Positions 1-8,489 of a stretch of DNA of 64,000 nt are shown one piece after another. This DNA comes from JAPXRI01 sp033813635 (GTDB lineage: Bacteria; Bacillota; Clostridia; Oscillospirales; QAMX01), in NCBI GenBank assembly GCA_033813635.1, contig JAPXRI010000012.1, positions 1 through 64,000 of the forward strand, read 5' to 3'. Each line of letters starts with the position of its first letter. The first letter of the stretch is position 1. The notes beneath the pieces are model-generated. The model worked only from the letters and a program-made list of their open reading frames with translations. It had not been told where the DNA came from and did not search any database. The position numbers and the translations under genes were made by a program.

Positions 1-96
1 CTCGCGACGGACACCCTTGCTGTTCGGCTATGCGCTTCCCGCCACCGGGTGCGCTCGGGTCTTTCACCCGTTAGAACCTGCCCATGCCGGGCACAC
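1..96 (-). mobile_element. Group IIC intron, 5' end (continues past the left edge)
   Basis: Read on the minus strand from position 96, the sequence begins GTGTGCCCGGCATGGG, the start of bacterial group II introns of class C such as the Oceanobacillus iheyensis O.i.I1 intron as I remember it. Further matching blocks of domain I follow: a GGGTGAAAG/CCCGA segment at about 53-72 and AGCAAGGGTGTCCGTCGCGAG at positions 1-21. Only the first 96 bases of the ribozyme are in the window. The intron-encoded reverse transcriptase, if present, would lie to the left. It sits directly after the terminator of the upstream ABC operon, the usual insertion site of class C introns. Identification is by recalled similarity; the rest of the element is unseen. 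Confidence 0.9.
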
Positions 97-97
97 T

Positions 98-140
98 AAG
101 AAAACACGCGTGCGCAGGGTTTAATCCGCGCACGCGTGTT
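98..140 (-). terminator. Rho-independent terminator of the ABC/GntR operon, also the intron target
   Basis: A perfect 13-bp stem (103-115 with 128-140, core ACACGCGTGCGC) with a 12-base loop is followed on the minus strand by TTTTCTTA and then by the intron start at 96. It lies 10 bases past the stop of the permease gene, so it terminates that operon. A stem-loop with a short T tract is the landing site recognised by class C introns. Confidence 0.85.
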
Positions 141-149
141 CTTTTACTG

Positions 150-2267
150 CTATTTCTCAAGTCCGGAGGTAAAGGCGTCGATCTGCTCCGGGGTGATCGG
201 GAGATAGACGGCTCCGGAGTCCCATTTGTAACCGTAAGACTCGGAGTATTCAGAATAGGAATATGTGACGTAGGCGAACGGCGAGCTGAGAGTTGTGTTT
301 CGCATGTCGTTTTCCGAGGTGAGCGAGGAGAAAAGCTTGATGGCCGAGAGACTGTCATACGCATCCCACATGCCGTCTTCACCGATTTTCGCGTCCTCGC
401 CGTTACTGTTGCTGTAGTAGGACAGATAACCGTCGCTGCCGGGCGTGTAGATGTTGATCATGAACGAGATATAGTCGTATTTTTTCGCGTTGTTTCGAAT
501 GTCGGCGATCAAACGCCGGTACTCCTCTCCGCTTTCCTCGGCATAGCAGTCGAAAAACGCCTCGGCGGTTTTAGGAGTGAGGTCGCCGATGAAATACCTG
601 TCCTGAAAAATGTCAAAGCCGCGGTTTCCGCCGACGGAAATATACATACCCGAGCCGGGGTAGCTCTCGCCGGACAGCGCTTCGTCTATCTCGTCGGGAC
701 TTAAGGCGCTTATCTCGTCTTTGTAGATCACCCATATTTTTGCGGCGTCCGAGCCTCTCTCGCTGTTCTCGAGCGCAACCAAGGTTATCTCCCTATCCAG
801 AGGCAGGGACCGCTTTGAGGCGTTGATATAGGCCTCGCTGCTCCGGATAAGCTCGTTTACGTGGATGAACTCATCCTCGGTAAAGTAGACGGTTCTTGTT
901 ATCGACGAAATACCGTAATTGATTTTAAATGTGGCTCTGTAATCGCCGAGGTTATTATAACCGCTGTCGATTTTCTTCACTGTGTTGTCAAGCGCTTTTA
1001 TAACCGCGGATATCAGTTCGGGATTGTCGTGGTCGATATCCTCAAGAAGCAGTTTCCTGTAGCTTGTGTCGTAGTCATATTGCGAGGCGAGTTCGTTGAT
1101 GCTGTTCACGTTAGACTCAGCCGGGATGTTGTGCAGCATGGCGTGCGCCGAGGCCGAGGTCATGTAATAGGTGACGAACGGGACCGCGACGACGAGAACG
1201 ACAAACAGCGGGAGAGTGGTCAGAACGTTTCTGAACTTCTTGGTCGTGATTAACTCGTAGGTGAAATAGACGATGACCGCCAGCGCGAGTATCACGACGC
1301 TCAACGAGATATTTTCGAAAACGTAGCTGAATATGTTCCTGCGGGAGCTGAAGGCCACCGCGGGGAGAATGATCAATATGGGGAGTGTGATAACGCAGCG
1401 GTAAATATGCTGCATCAGCCTCGAGGGGGCGCTCATGCCGGCGGTTTCCGACCGGCGGGCGCGGTAGAACACCAGCGCCAACCCGAAATAAATTAACGCG
1501 AGGACGCCGGAATAGAGCATGCCGGGCAAAAAGCCTATCGGGACGATTCTGCTGCTGCCCTCCAGGCTTATGAAAAGGGAGATCGGTATGGCCGCGATAT
1601 TGTAAAGGGGGTTAAATACAATCCCTGTCTGGCTGAACGGGATGATCTGCGCGTAGCTGACAATGGATTCGGAGAGCAGGGCGGTGATGAACCTCGGAAC
1701 GAACAGAATCAGCCCGGTCAGCACCAGGTTTGTCAGCCGCGTTCCCGTGATGCAGACGGCAATCGACGCCGCGGCCGCGACGAGAAGCGTGCCGACCCCG
1801 AAATAGCCGAGAAGGTACGGAATGTAAAACAGGCTGACCGAGATTCCGGCAATCAGGTTGGCAAGATAGGCTAAAAGAATATTCGCGACGATCGTACCGA
1901 GGAGCCAGGTCACAACGGCGGCGGTAATCGAGAGCCAGGCTGCGAGCGCGGTGTTGGGCAGCGCGTGGTAGTAGTCGCTGGCGTTGCGCTTGTTGAGGAA
2001 CGAGAATGCAGCATACACGAGACCGGCGCCGCCGAAGAACATGTAGCCCCATAAAATGGGCACGACTCCGTTGACGGACAGCGTCTGGACTGCGTCCGTA
2101 TCGGAGGACAGGCGGTTCAGAAATGTGACGAGCGGGGGCAGGAGCGTGATGATCAGCGTGATCGCGCCGAGCACAAAACCGACGAGCTTCAGCTGGCGCA
2201 GCATATCGGTGTAGAGCTTTAAGTTAAACACCCGGTGTTTTGTATTTTTTATAGCCATTTTCTCCAT
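150..2267 (-). CDS. ABC-2-type transporter permease with large extracytoplasmic domain
   Basis: Last gene of a GntR/ATPase/permease operon. The protein has about ten hydrophobic segments in its first 375 residues (roughly 30-53, 69-92, 110-137, 139-178, 183-200, 250-271, 292-310, 320-342, 353-373). A soluble, acidic and tyrosine-rich domain of about 330 residues follows to the C-terminus. This fits the permease of a YtrA-linked ABC exporter or sensor module, probably for cell-envelope stress or peptide antibiotics, but the substrate cannot be read from sequence. The ATP-binding subunit ends 6-15 bases upstream, so translation is probably coupled. The start is uncertain: a GTG at 2276 is too close to the AAGGGA ribosome site, so the ATG at 2267 is preferred; another ATG lies at 2258. 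Confidence 0.8.
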   Translation of the reverse strand: MEKMAIKNTKHRVFNLKLYTDMLRQLKLVGFVLGAITLIITLLPPLVTFLNRLSSDTDAVQTLSVNGVVPILWGYMFFGGAGLVYAAFSFLNKRNASDYYHALPNTALAAWLSITAAVVTWLLGTIVANILLAYLANLIAGISVSLFYIPYLLGYFGVGTLLVAAAASIAVCITGTRLTNLVLTGLILFVPRFITALLSESIVSYAQIIPFSQTGIVFNPLYNIAAIPISLFISLEGSSRIVPIGFLPGMLYSGVLALIYFGLALVFYRARRSETAGMSAPSRLMQHIYRCVITLPILIILPAVAFSSRRNIFSYVFENISLSVVILALAVIVYFTYELITTKKFRNVLTTLPLFVVLVVAVPFVTYYMTSASAHAMLHNIPAESNVNSINELASQYDYDTSYRKLLLEDIDHDNPELISAVIKALDNTVKKIDSGYNNLGDYRATFKINYGISSITRTVYFTEDEFIHVNELIRSSEAYINASKRSLPLDREITLVALENSERGSDAAKIWVIYKDEISALSPDEIDEALSGESYPGSGMYISVGGNRGFDIFQDRYFIGDLTPKTAEAFFDCYAEESGEEYRRLIADIRNNAKKYDYISFMINIYTPGSDGYLSYYSNSNGEDAKIGEDGMWDAYDSLSAIKLFSSLTSENDMRNTTLSSPFAYVTYSYSEYSESYGYKWDSGAVYLPITPEQIDAFTSGLEK

Positions 2268-2282
2268 TTTTGTCACCGTCCC

Positions 2283-3185
2283 TTACATTAGCACTTCGTT
2301 GAAGACGTAGCCGAGGGCTTCCATCTCATAGACGAATACCTCTTCGAGCGAAAGCGGCAGAATGTCGAGAAGAATGGGAGAGAGCGCGTACAGCCGCGTC
2401 CGCACCGCATCGCGGTCGCCGCGGACGATCGCGTTCGCGACGCTCCCGCGCTTTGAGTAATTCAGCACCTCGATACCTTCGAAGACCTCTTTGCCGTAAT
2501 CGTGGGAAAACGCGATCTGGACTTTGAAAAGCGAGGTTTTCAGGTTCTGTATATCGCTTTCGAAGATAATGCCGCCACGGTGCAGAAGCGCGAGCTGGTC
2601 GCAGGTGTCCTCGAGCTCGCGGAGCGAGTGGCTCGAGATCACCGCGGTCGCTTTCCGCTCGGAGACGTCGTTATATATGACTTTTTTAACGAGATTTCTC
2701 ATCACCGGGTCGAGTCCGTCGAAGGTCTCGTCGAAGAGGATGTAGTCGGGCATCGTCGACAGCGCGAAAATGATCGCGGCCTGACGCTTCATGCCCTTTG
2801 AAAACGTGGCGATGTTCGCTTTACGGTTGAGCCCGAAGGTGTGCGCGAGGTTTTCATAGCGGTCGCGCGAAAAGGTGTCGTAGTTTGCCTCGTACAGGTC
2901 CGCCATGCGGTCCATATTGGCGTGGGGCAGGAAATAGAGCTCGTCTGGCACGAAGGCGATCCGCTTTTTAGCGGCGGGATTGTCGTAGACCCTCTCGCCG
3001 TCAATCGTGATTTCGCCGGCTTCCGGCCTGTAAATCCCGGTGACCAGCCGCATAAACGTGGATTTCCCTGCGCCGTTTGAACCGACGAGCCCGTAAACCG
3101 TCCCCTCGGGGATTGTGCAGGACAAATTGTTCAGCGCCGTGAAGGAGTCGAATTTTTTTATGATTTTTTCCGCTCGTATCATCAC
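2283..3185 (-). CDS. ABC transporter ATP-binding protein (YtrB-like)
   Basis: Cytoplasmic nucleotide-binding subunit that should drive the permease encoded directly downstream. Walker A is GSNGAGKST (residues about 35-43). A diverged signature FSKGMKRQ is near residue 128 and Walker B ILFDETFDGLD follows, with the glutamate after the Walker B aspartate present. The D-loop and a switch histidine in AVISSHSL are also visible. At 300 residues it is of normal length for the family. GTG at 3185 and ATG at 3182 are both possible starts, downstream of AAAGGATG. It lies 25 bases after the GntR gene, so it is under the same promoter and operator. Specificity is unknown. Confidence 0.9.
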   Translation of the reverse strand: MMIRAEKIIKKFDSFTALNNLSCTIPEGTVYGLVGSNGAGKSTFMRLVTGIYRPEAGEITIDGERVYDNPAAKKRIAFVPDELYFLPHANMDRMADLYEANYDTFSRDRYENLAHTFGLNRKANIATFSKGMKRQAAIIFALSTMPDYILFDETFDGLDPVMRNLVKKVIYNDVSERKATAVISSHSLRELEDTCDQLALLHRGGIIFESDIQNLKTSLFKVQIAFSHDYGKEVFEGIEVLNYSKRGSVANAIVRGDRDAVRTRLYALSPILLDILPLSLEEVFVYEMEALGYVFNEVLM

Positions 3186-3210
3186 TTCATCATCCTTTCC
3201 GTCTTCCTTA

Positions 3211-3582
3211 TTACTTTGCCTCGCTGTAGGCTTTTTTTATCGTGTCGTATACGGTCTCCAACGGTACGCCGGACAGCGCGAGCTTTTTCGCGGCAGCCGC
3301 GAGGGCGTCCAGTTCACCCGAATACTCGTTTCTGAGGATCTCAACGGCGTTTTCCGAGATAAACCGCCCCGTTCCGGGTACGCTTTTGCAGATTCCTCTC
3401 CGCTCAAGCTCGGAATAGGCCTTCTGCAGCGTGTTCGGGTTGATCGAGAGTTCCTGCGAAAGGTTCCGGACCGACGGCAGCGCGCCTCCCTGCTCCAAAA
3501 GTCCGAGCAAAATGAGCCGCTCAATCTCCGATATGATCTGTTCGTAAATCGGCGTCTGCGAAAATCTGTCGATCGTAAGCAC
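3211..3582 (-). CDS. GntR-family regulator, YtrA subfamily
   Basis: A 123-residue repressor-type protein. The N-terminal winged helix-turn-helix (residues about 5-70) carries the GntR signature region (LSQELSINPNTLQKAYSELE). Only a short C-terminal helical tail follows instead of a large effector domain, which is the YtrA type. It starts with GTG at 3582, preceded by GGGAG at good spacing. Being first in an operon with an ABC ATPase and permease is the typical YtrA arrangement. It probably represses its own operon through the palindrome at 3610-3630 in the promoter region. The inducer is unknown; cell-wall-active peptides are the known cue for relatives. Confidence 0.9.
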   Translation of the reverse strand: MLTIDRFSQTPIYEQIISEIERLILLGLLEQGGALPSVRNLSQELSINPNTLQKAYSELERRGICKSVPGTGRFISENAVEILRNEYSGELDALAAAAKKLALSGVPLETVYDTIKKAYSEAK

Positions 3583-3609
3583 GGCGTCAGTCTCCCTTCC
3601 GGATATAAG

Positions 3610-3630
3610 TGTACTAATATTATTAGTACA
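3610..3630. promoter_or_regulatory. Palindromic operator for the GntR/YtrA-type repressor
   Basis: Perfect inverted repeat TGTACTAAT-ATT-ATTAGTACA (9-bp arms, 3-base centre). It lies just downstream of the -10 box at 3636-3641, so it covers the expected transcription start of the gntR-ABC operon. Position, symmetry and neighbouring regulator all indicate an autorepressor site; binding itself is inferred. Confidence 0.8.
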
Positions 3631-3635
3631 GATAT

Positions 3636-3664
3636 ATCATATCATCCATTAGATGAATTGTCAA
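3636..3664 (-). promoter_or_regulatory. Sigma-A-type promoter of the gntR-ABC operon
   Basis: On the minus strand TTGACA (3659-3664) and TATGAT (3636-3641) are separated by 17 bases. This is a near-consensus promoter reading into the GntR gene, with the operator overlapping the start site. Confidence 0.85.
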
Positions 3665-3731
3665 TATGCGGAAAAAACGATGGCAAAATTTTTTTAAACC
3701 CGGCGTATCCCGTGAAACTCGGACGGTGAGT

Positions 3732-3770
3732 AAAAAATCCCCGGAACCTCAAACGGGTTCCGGGGATTTT
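3732..3770 (-). terminator. Terminator of purL
   Basis: A 15-bp inverted repeat (3734-3748 with 3756-3770, core ATCCCCGGAACC) with a 7-base loop. It is followed on the minus strand by a run of T residues. It begins 11 bases past the purL stop. Confidence 0.9.
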
Positions 3771-3780
3771 GATTTGATTG

Positions 3781-6700
3781 TTATTTGAAATACTCGATCC
3801 CGCCTTCGAACAGCGGCTGATACTTGACCCCGGGTATGTTTTTCGCGATGTTTTCGCCTCTGCGCTCCGTGTGGCCCATCTTGCCGAGAACGCGGCCGTC
3901 CGGGCTCGTAATGCCCTCTATCGCGCAGAGCGAACCTGCCGGGTTGAAGCGGGTCTCCATCGAGGGGTTGCCGTCAAAATCCGTGTACTGGAACGCGATC
4001 TGACCGTTTTTGATCAGTGCGTCCAGCACCTCGTCCGACGCCGCGAAGCGTCCCTCGCCGTGGGAGACCGGGATCGTGTAGAGCTCGTCCAGCTCGCATT
4101 TTGAGAGCCAGGGCGATTTGACCGATGCCACGCGCGTGGTAACGTATCGGGCGCGGTGGGCGCCGATCGCGTTGTATGTCAGAGTCGGGCATGAGGCGTC
4201 GATGTCCCTTATCTCGCCGAACGGGAGAAGGCCGAGCTTGATAAGCGCCTGGAAACCGTTGCAGATTCCCAGCGCGAGGCCGCCTCGGACCGTGACCAGT
4301 TCGTTTACCGCGTCTTTCAGCGCGGGGTTTTTGAAAAACGAGACTATGAACTTGCCGGAGCCCTCGGGCTCGTCCCCGCCGGAGAACCCCCCCGGAATTA
4401 TCAGCATCTGCGCGTTTCTGATCGCCTGCTCAAGGGCTCTCGCGGACTCCCGCAGCATGTCCGGCGTAAGGTTGCGGACAAGCCTGACATCCGCTCTCCC
4501 GCCGGCGGCCTCGATGGCGCGGGCGGTATCGTATTCGCAGTTTGTTCCCGGAAACACCGGGATTACCGCGGTGGGGCGGTTTATTCTGAGCGGACGCGCC
4601 GTGTTTCTGTAGGGGTAGGACGGTTTTTCGAGCCTGGATTCGGCCTTGGCGGAGAACGGGAACACGTTCGAAAGGGGAAGCTCCCACATTTTTTCAAGGG
4701 TATCGAGCCTGACGTCCGGGCAGCGGGGCATTTTGATAACTCTCTCCTCGGTCGTAACGCCCACGGGCAAGCCGCCGGAGAGCGGCTCCGCGGCCTCGGC
4801 GACGATCGCACCGTAATTCTGGCGGCAGATCTCGAAAACGTCGATCATCGGGTCAAGGGTAAAGCCGATGCCGTTTCCGAGGGCCATCTTTGTCACGGCC
4901 TCGCCGAGCCCGCCGAAGGTCAGCGCGAACGCCGATATGATTTTACCCTGCCGGATATAGTCGCGAACCCTTGCCCACATGGCCTTTACCGCGTCGAATA
5001 TCGGGAGCCCGTCGTCGCCGTAGGGCGCGGCGAACAGATAGACAGTGCTGCCGGCCTTTTTGAATTCCGGGGAGATCACGTTGCCGCAGTTCTCGGGCGC
5101 GATCGCGAAAGAGACCAGCGTCGGAGGCACGTCGAGGTTTTCAAACGAGCCGGACATCGAGTCCTTGCCGCCGACGGCGGCGACGCCGTAGCCGACCTGC
5201 GCGGTAAACGCTCCGAGCAGCGCGGCCAGCGGCTTTCCCCAGCGGAGGGGCTCGTCCCTCAAGCGCTCGAAATACTCCTGCAGCGTCAGGTAGGCGTTAT
5301 TTATGTTGCAGCCCGCCGCGGTCAGTTTGGCAAGCGACTCGGTGACTGCCAAAACAGCTCCGATAAACGGGTTGATTTCCGAGATATACGGATTGAAGCC
5401 GTAGCTCATCACGGAGCAGGTCGAGGTCTCTCCCTGCAGCACGGGTAGCTTAGCCGCCATGCACTGCGCCGGAGTGAGCTGGTATTTACCTCCGAAAGGC
5501 GCGAGCACGGAGCCCGCGCCGATGCTCGAGTCGAACATCTCGGTCAGCCCGCGCTTTGAGCAGATATTAAGGTCGGCGGCCATCGCCACCAGGCGCGCGG
5601 CGGGTCCGCCGCAGACCTGGGGGAATTCGATCTCAGGCACGTCCGCCTCGGGTATTTTAAATTTCGCTCTTTTCGGCGCGCCGTTGGAGTTGAGAAACGC
5701 GCGCGACAGGTCGACGATTTTTTCGCCGTGAAATTTCATCACCAGCCGGCCGCTGTCCGTCACTTTGGCGGAGAGCGCCGTCTCGATATTTTCCTCAGCC
5801 GCGGCCTTTATGATGAAGTCCACGTCCTCGGGAGCTACGACTATCGCCATCCTCTCCTGCGACTCGGATATCGCCAGCTCAGTGCCGGATAAGCCCTCGT
5901 ATTTTTTCGGCATTGCGCCGAGATCGATTTCAAGCCCGTCCGCCAGCTCGCCGATGGCGACGGAGACGCCGCCTGCACCGAAGTCGTTGCAGCGCTTGAT
6001 GCGCCTGGCGACCTCGGGATTGCGGAACAGCCTTTGAAGCTTTCTCTCCTCGGGCGCGTTGCCCTTTTGGACCTCCGCGCCGCAGACGGAGAGCGATTCC
6101 GCGCTGTGGCTTTTTGAGGAGCCGGTCGCGCCGCCGCAGCCGTCCCTCCCAGTCCTGCCCCCCAGTACGACAACGATGTCGCCGGGCCGGGGGTCTTTGC
6201 GCACTACGTTTTCCGCCGGCACCGCGCCGACGACCGCGCCGATCTCAAGGCGCTTGGCGACATAGCCCGGGTGGTAGATCTCGTCAACAAGCCCTGTGGC
6301 GAGGCCGATCTGGTTGCCGTAGGACGAGTAACCGGCCGCGGCCGTCCTTGTCAGCCTGCGCTGGGGCAGCTTTCCGGGCAGCGTCTCGGAGACCGGTACG
6401 GTCGGGTCGCCGCTTCCGGTGACCCGCATCGCCTGGTAGACATAGGCCCTGCCGGCGAGCGGGTCTCTGATCGCGCCGCCGAGACAGGTCGCCGCGCCGC
6501 CGAACGGCTCAATCTCCGTGGGGTGGTTATGGGTCTCGTTTTTAAACAGCAACAGCCAGTCCCTGTCGCTGCCGTCGATTTTAGCCTTTATTTTTACCGT
6601 GCAGGCGTTGATCTCCTCGGATTCGTCGAGGTTTTTAAGGACGCCGCGCTTTTTCAGGAGCTTTGCACCGAGAGTCGCCATGTCCATCAGCGTAACCGGG

Positions 6701-7509
6701 CGGGTATCGGCTTTGTCGCCGTAAACCTCTTTTCTCGCCGCGAGATAGCTCTCGTACGCGGCCTTTACGGTCTCATCCTCGATTTCGCCGTTTTCAAGCC
6801 GCGTCAGGAAGGTGGTGTGCCGGCAGTGGTCCGACCAGTAGGTGTCCAGCACGCGGAGCTCGGTGACCGTCGGGTCCCGTTTTTCCTCGTTTTTAAAGTA
6901 GCGCTGCATAAACGCCAGATCGTCCGTGTCCATCGCAAGGCCGTAGGACGACGAGAGCTCCGAAAGCCCGTCCCTGTCGAGCCCGGTAAAACCGTCCAGC
7001 GTATGAACGGGTTCGGGCTCGCCGTATTTTTCGGAGAGCGTTTCGGGCTTTTCGAGGGACGCCTCACGGCACTCGACAGGGTTTATCAGCCAGCAGCGGC
7101 AGGCGTCGAAATCCGCGTCCGTCAGGTTCCCGATCAGGATATAGATTTTGGCGCAGCGCACGGCGGGCCTTTCGCCGCCGGAGGAGAGCTGAATACAGGC
7201 CGCGCAGGAGTCCGCCCTCTGATCGTACTGCCCGGGGAGGGATTCGACCGCCAGCACCCGGCAAGGCTTTGAAAGCGCTTCCCGCGGCAGAACCTCGTCG
7301 AAAACGTCGTCGCAGGGCGGCTCGGCAAACACGCTTTTTTTCGCCGCCTGATAGACGTCTTCGGATATGCCCTCCACGTCGTAACGGTTGAAAATCTCAA
7401 CGCCTTCCAGGGAGGAGATCGACAAAAGCTCCTTAAGATCACGCGCAAGCGAAGCGTGTTCCGAATCGAAGCCGCGCTTTTTTGCTGAGTAACACCTGTA
7501 GACAGCCAT
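3781..7509 (-). CDS. purL: Phosphoribosylformylglycinamidine synthase, single-chain clostridial type
   Basis: Fourth step of purine synthesis: FGAR plus glutamine plus ATP gives FGAM. The 1242-residue chain carries all parts. It has an N-terminal PurS-like region, two AIRS-like halves (LLLFKNETHNHPTEIEPFGG near residue 320; VGGKDSMSG near 780) and a C-terminal class I glutaminase. The glutaminase shows the FPGTNCEYD start, the oxyanion region IIPGGFSGGDEPEG, the nucleophile in ALGICNGFQ and a C-terminal His-Gly-Glu. This is the long clostridial/streptococcal form, so no separate purQ or purS is needed. It stands alone with its own promoter and terminator, about 50 kb from the main purine operon. 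The ATG at 7509 follows AAGGA at good distance. Confidence 0.97.
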   Translation of the reverse strand: MAVYRCYSAKKRGFDSEHASLARDLKELLSISSLEGVEIFNRYDVEGISEDVYQAAKKSVFAEPPCDDVFDEVLPREALSKPCRVLAVESLPGQYDQRADSCAACIQLSSGGERPAVRCAKIYILIGNLTDADFDACRCWLINPVECREASLEKPETLSEKYGEPEPVHTLDGFTGLDRDGLSELSSSYGLAMDTDDLAFMQRYFKNEEKRDPTVTELRVLDTYWSDHCRHTTFLTRLENGEIEDETVKAAYESYLAARKEVYGDKADTRPVTLMDMATLGAKLLKKRGVLKNLDESEEINACTVKIKAKIDGSDRDWLLLFKNETHNHPTEIEPFGGAATCLGGAIRDPLAGRAYVYQAMRVTGSGDPTVPVSETLPGKLPQRRLTRTAAAGYSSYGNQIGLATGLVDEIYHPGYVAKRLEIGAVVGAVPAENVVRKDPRPGDIVVVLGGRTGRDGCGGATGSSKSHSAESLSVCGAEVQKGNAPEERKLQRLFRNPEVARRIKRCNDFGAGGVSVAIGELADGLEIDLGAMPKKYEGLSGTELAISESQERMAIVVAPEDVDFIIKAAAEENIETALSAKVTDSGRLVMKFHGEKIVDLSRAFLNSNGAPKRAKFKIPEADVPEIEFPQVCGGPAARLVAMAADLNICSKRGLTEMFDSSIGAGSVLAPFGGKYQLTPAQCMAAKLPVLQGETSTCSVMSYGFNPYISEINPFIGAVLAVTESLAKLTAAGCNINNAYLTLQEYFERLRDEPLRWGKPLAALLGAFTAQVGYGVAAVGGKDSMSGSFENLDVPPTLVSFAIAPENCGNVISPEFKKAGSTVYLFAAPYGDDGLPIFDAVKAMWARVRDYIRQGKIISAFALTFGGLGEAVTKMALGNGIGFTLDPMIDVFEICRQNYGAIVAEAAEPLSGGLPVGVTTEERVIKMPRCPDVRLDTLEKMWELPLSNVFPFSAKAESRLEKPSYPYRNTARPLRINRPTAVIPVFPGTNCEYDTARAIEAAGGRADVRLVRNLTPDMLRESARALEQAIRNAQMLIIPGGFSGGDEPEGSGKFIVSFFKNPALKDAVNELVTVRGGLALGICNGFQALIKLGLLPFGEIRDIDASCPTLTYNAIGAHRARYVTTRVASVKSPWLSKCELDELYTIPVSHGEGRFAASDEVLDALIKNGQIAFQYTDFDGNPSMETRFNPAGSLCAIEGITSPDGRVLGKMGHTERRGENIAKNIPGVKYQPLFEGGIEYFK

Positions 7510-7600
7510 AAATCAACGCCAGATCCTTTACAGTGTATTTTTAGATATTATTATCGAAAACAGGGATGACAAATATCGTTCCGGCATGCTTTGTACTAAT

Positions 7601-7630
7601 ATTTTATCCCGACGCGGCCGTTTATGTCAA
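7601..7630 (-). promoter_or_regulatory. Probable purL promoter
   Basis: TTGACA (7625-7630) and TAAAAT (7601-7606) on the minus strand are 18 bases apart, leaving a leader of about 85 bases. I saw no purine riboswitch core in that leader. Confidence 0.6.
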
Positions 7631-7658
7631 TTTGAATAAAGTATAAGATATCGCGCCA

Positions 7659-8051
7659 ATGCCCAAAATAGCTTGTATGAAATGTTGTTTTATAAATAAG
7701 AAGGACGTGTTCTGCACCGCCGCCGGCGCGTCGGCCGGGCTCGTCAACGGCCTCCTCGGCGCCGGCGGCGGGATGCTGCTGGTACCGATGTTCATCGGCC
7801 TGTGCAAAATCGAAAAAAAGAAAGCGCTCGCCACGTCCGTGGCGGTGATTATGCCGCTCTGCGCGGTGTCGGCCGCGGTCTACTTCATATCCGGCAGCCC
7901 GTTCCCGAAGATGCTACCCTACTACGCCCTCGGCGGGCTCGCCGGCGGATTTGCGGGGGGAATCCTCCTGAAAAAACTGCCGCCGCTCTTTCTTATACGC
8001 GCCTTCGGCGCGCTGATGGTGTTTGCCGGCTTTAGGATGCTGTTCTGGTAG
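7659..8051 (+). CDS. TauE/SafE-family transporter, N-terminal half
   Basis: Small membrane protein with about four hydrophobic helices. It starts with the family's glycine-rich hallmark (AGASAGLVNGLLGAGGG) followed by the helix-flanking LATSVAVI segment. TauE/SafE (TSUP) proteins normally consist of two such four-helix repeats in one chain. Here this gene supplies one and the next gene (8062) the other, so the exporter is probably a heterodimer at the membrane. Substrates in the family are sulfite, sulfonates and small organic anions; the one here is unknown. The start is unsure: ATG 7659 and ATG 7677 both lack a good ribosome site. Confidence 0.8.
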   Translation: MPKIACMKCCFINKKDVFCTAAGASAGLVNGLLGAGGGMLLVPMFIGLCKIEKKKALATSVAVIMPLCAVSAAVYFISGSPFPKMLPYYALGGLAGGFAGGILLKKLPPLFLIRAFGALMVFAGFRMLFW

Positions 8052-8061
8052 GGGGGATCGG

Positions 8062-8427
8062 ATGATCGGCGCGGTGCTGGCCGGAGCGATAACCGGCGTT
8101 TTGAGCGGGATGGGCATCGGGGGCGGGACGCTGCTTGTGATCTATATGGTGAATATTGCCGCTGTCCCCCAGCTTGAGGCGCAGGGGATAAACCTTGTGT
8201 ATTTTCTGCCGGTCGCCGCGCTCAGTCTCATCTCGCATATAAAGAATAAGCTTGTGGAGCGGCGGGCGTTTTTTATCGCGTGTGCGGCCGGTCTGATTTT
8301 CACAGTGGGCGGGAGCCTGCTCGCGTCGGCTATAGATACCGGTATTTTGCGCAAGCTGTTCGGCGCGCTGCTGATTATTGCGGGCGGGGTTCAGCTTTTC
8401 AAAAAAAAGAGTGAAAAAGACAAATAA
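8062..8427 (+). CDS. TauE/SafE-family transporter, C-terminal half
   Basis: A 121-residue membrane protein with the same repeat hallmark as its neighbour (GAITGVLSGMGIGGG near residue 8) and about four hydrophobic helices. The ATG at 8062 follows a GGGGGG ribosome site that overlaps the previous stop (TAG 8049-8051), so the two halves are translationally linked. Together the genes match one full-length TSUP protein cut in the middle. Each half has its own start signal and an intact frame, so this looks like a genuine two-subunit design and not a frameshift. Confidence 0.82.
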   Translation: MIGAVLAGAITGVLSGMGIGGGTLLVIYMVNIAAVPQLEAQGINLVYFLPVAALSLISHIKNKLVERRAFFIACAAGLIFTVGGSLLASAIDTGILRKLFGALLIIAGGVQLFKKKSEKDK

Positions 8428-8430
8428 AGG

Positions 8431-8458
8431 TTGCATTTCGCCGCCGTGTTGGTATAAT
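8431..8458 (+). promoter_or_regulatory. Promoter of the corrinoid-activator gene
   Basis: TTGCAT (8431-8436) and TATAAT (8453-8458) are 16 bases apart. The -10 overlaps an in-frame ATG at 8457, so that ATG cannot be the translation start. This decides the start of the next gene at 8490. Confidence 0.8.
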
Positions 8459-8489
8459 GAATGCACAGCACAAATTGGAGGAGAAAGGC

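Noticed and set aside
1..96. Possible signal recognition particle RNA or other small stable RNA at the left edge
   Set aside because: The conserved SRP core is absent on both strands, while the minus strand matches the start and internal blocks of group IIC introns.
6271..7272. Long open frame of 333 codons opposite purL
   Set aside because: It lies wholly antisense to purL, has no ribosome site and its composition is that of a GC-rich shadow frame.
7510..7600. Purine riboswitch in the purL leader
   Set aside because: The conserved three-way-junction core sequences are not visible in the 85-base leader.
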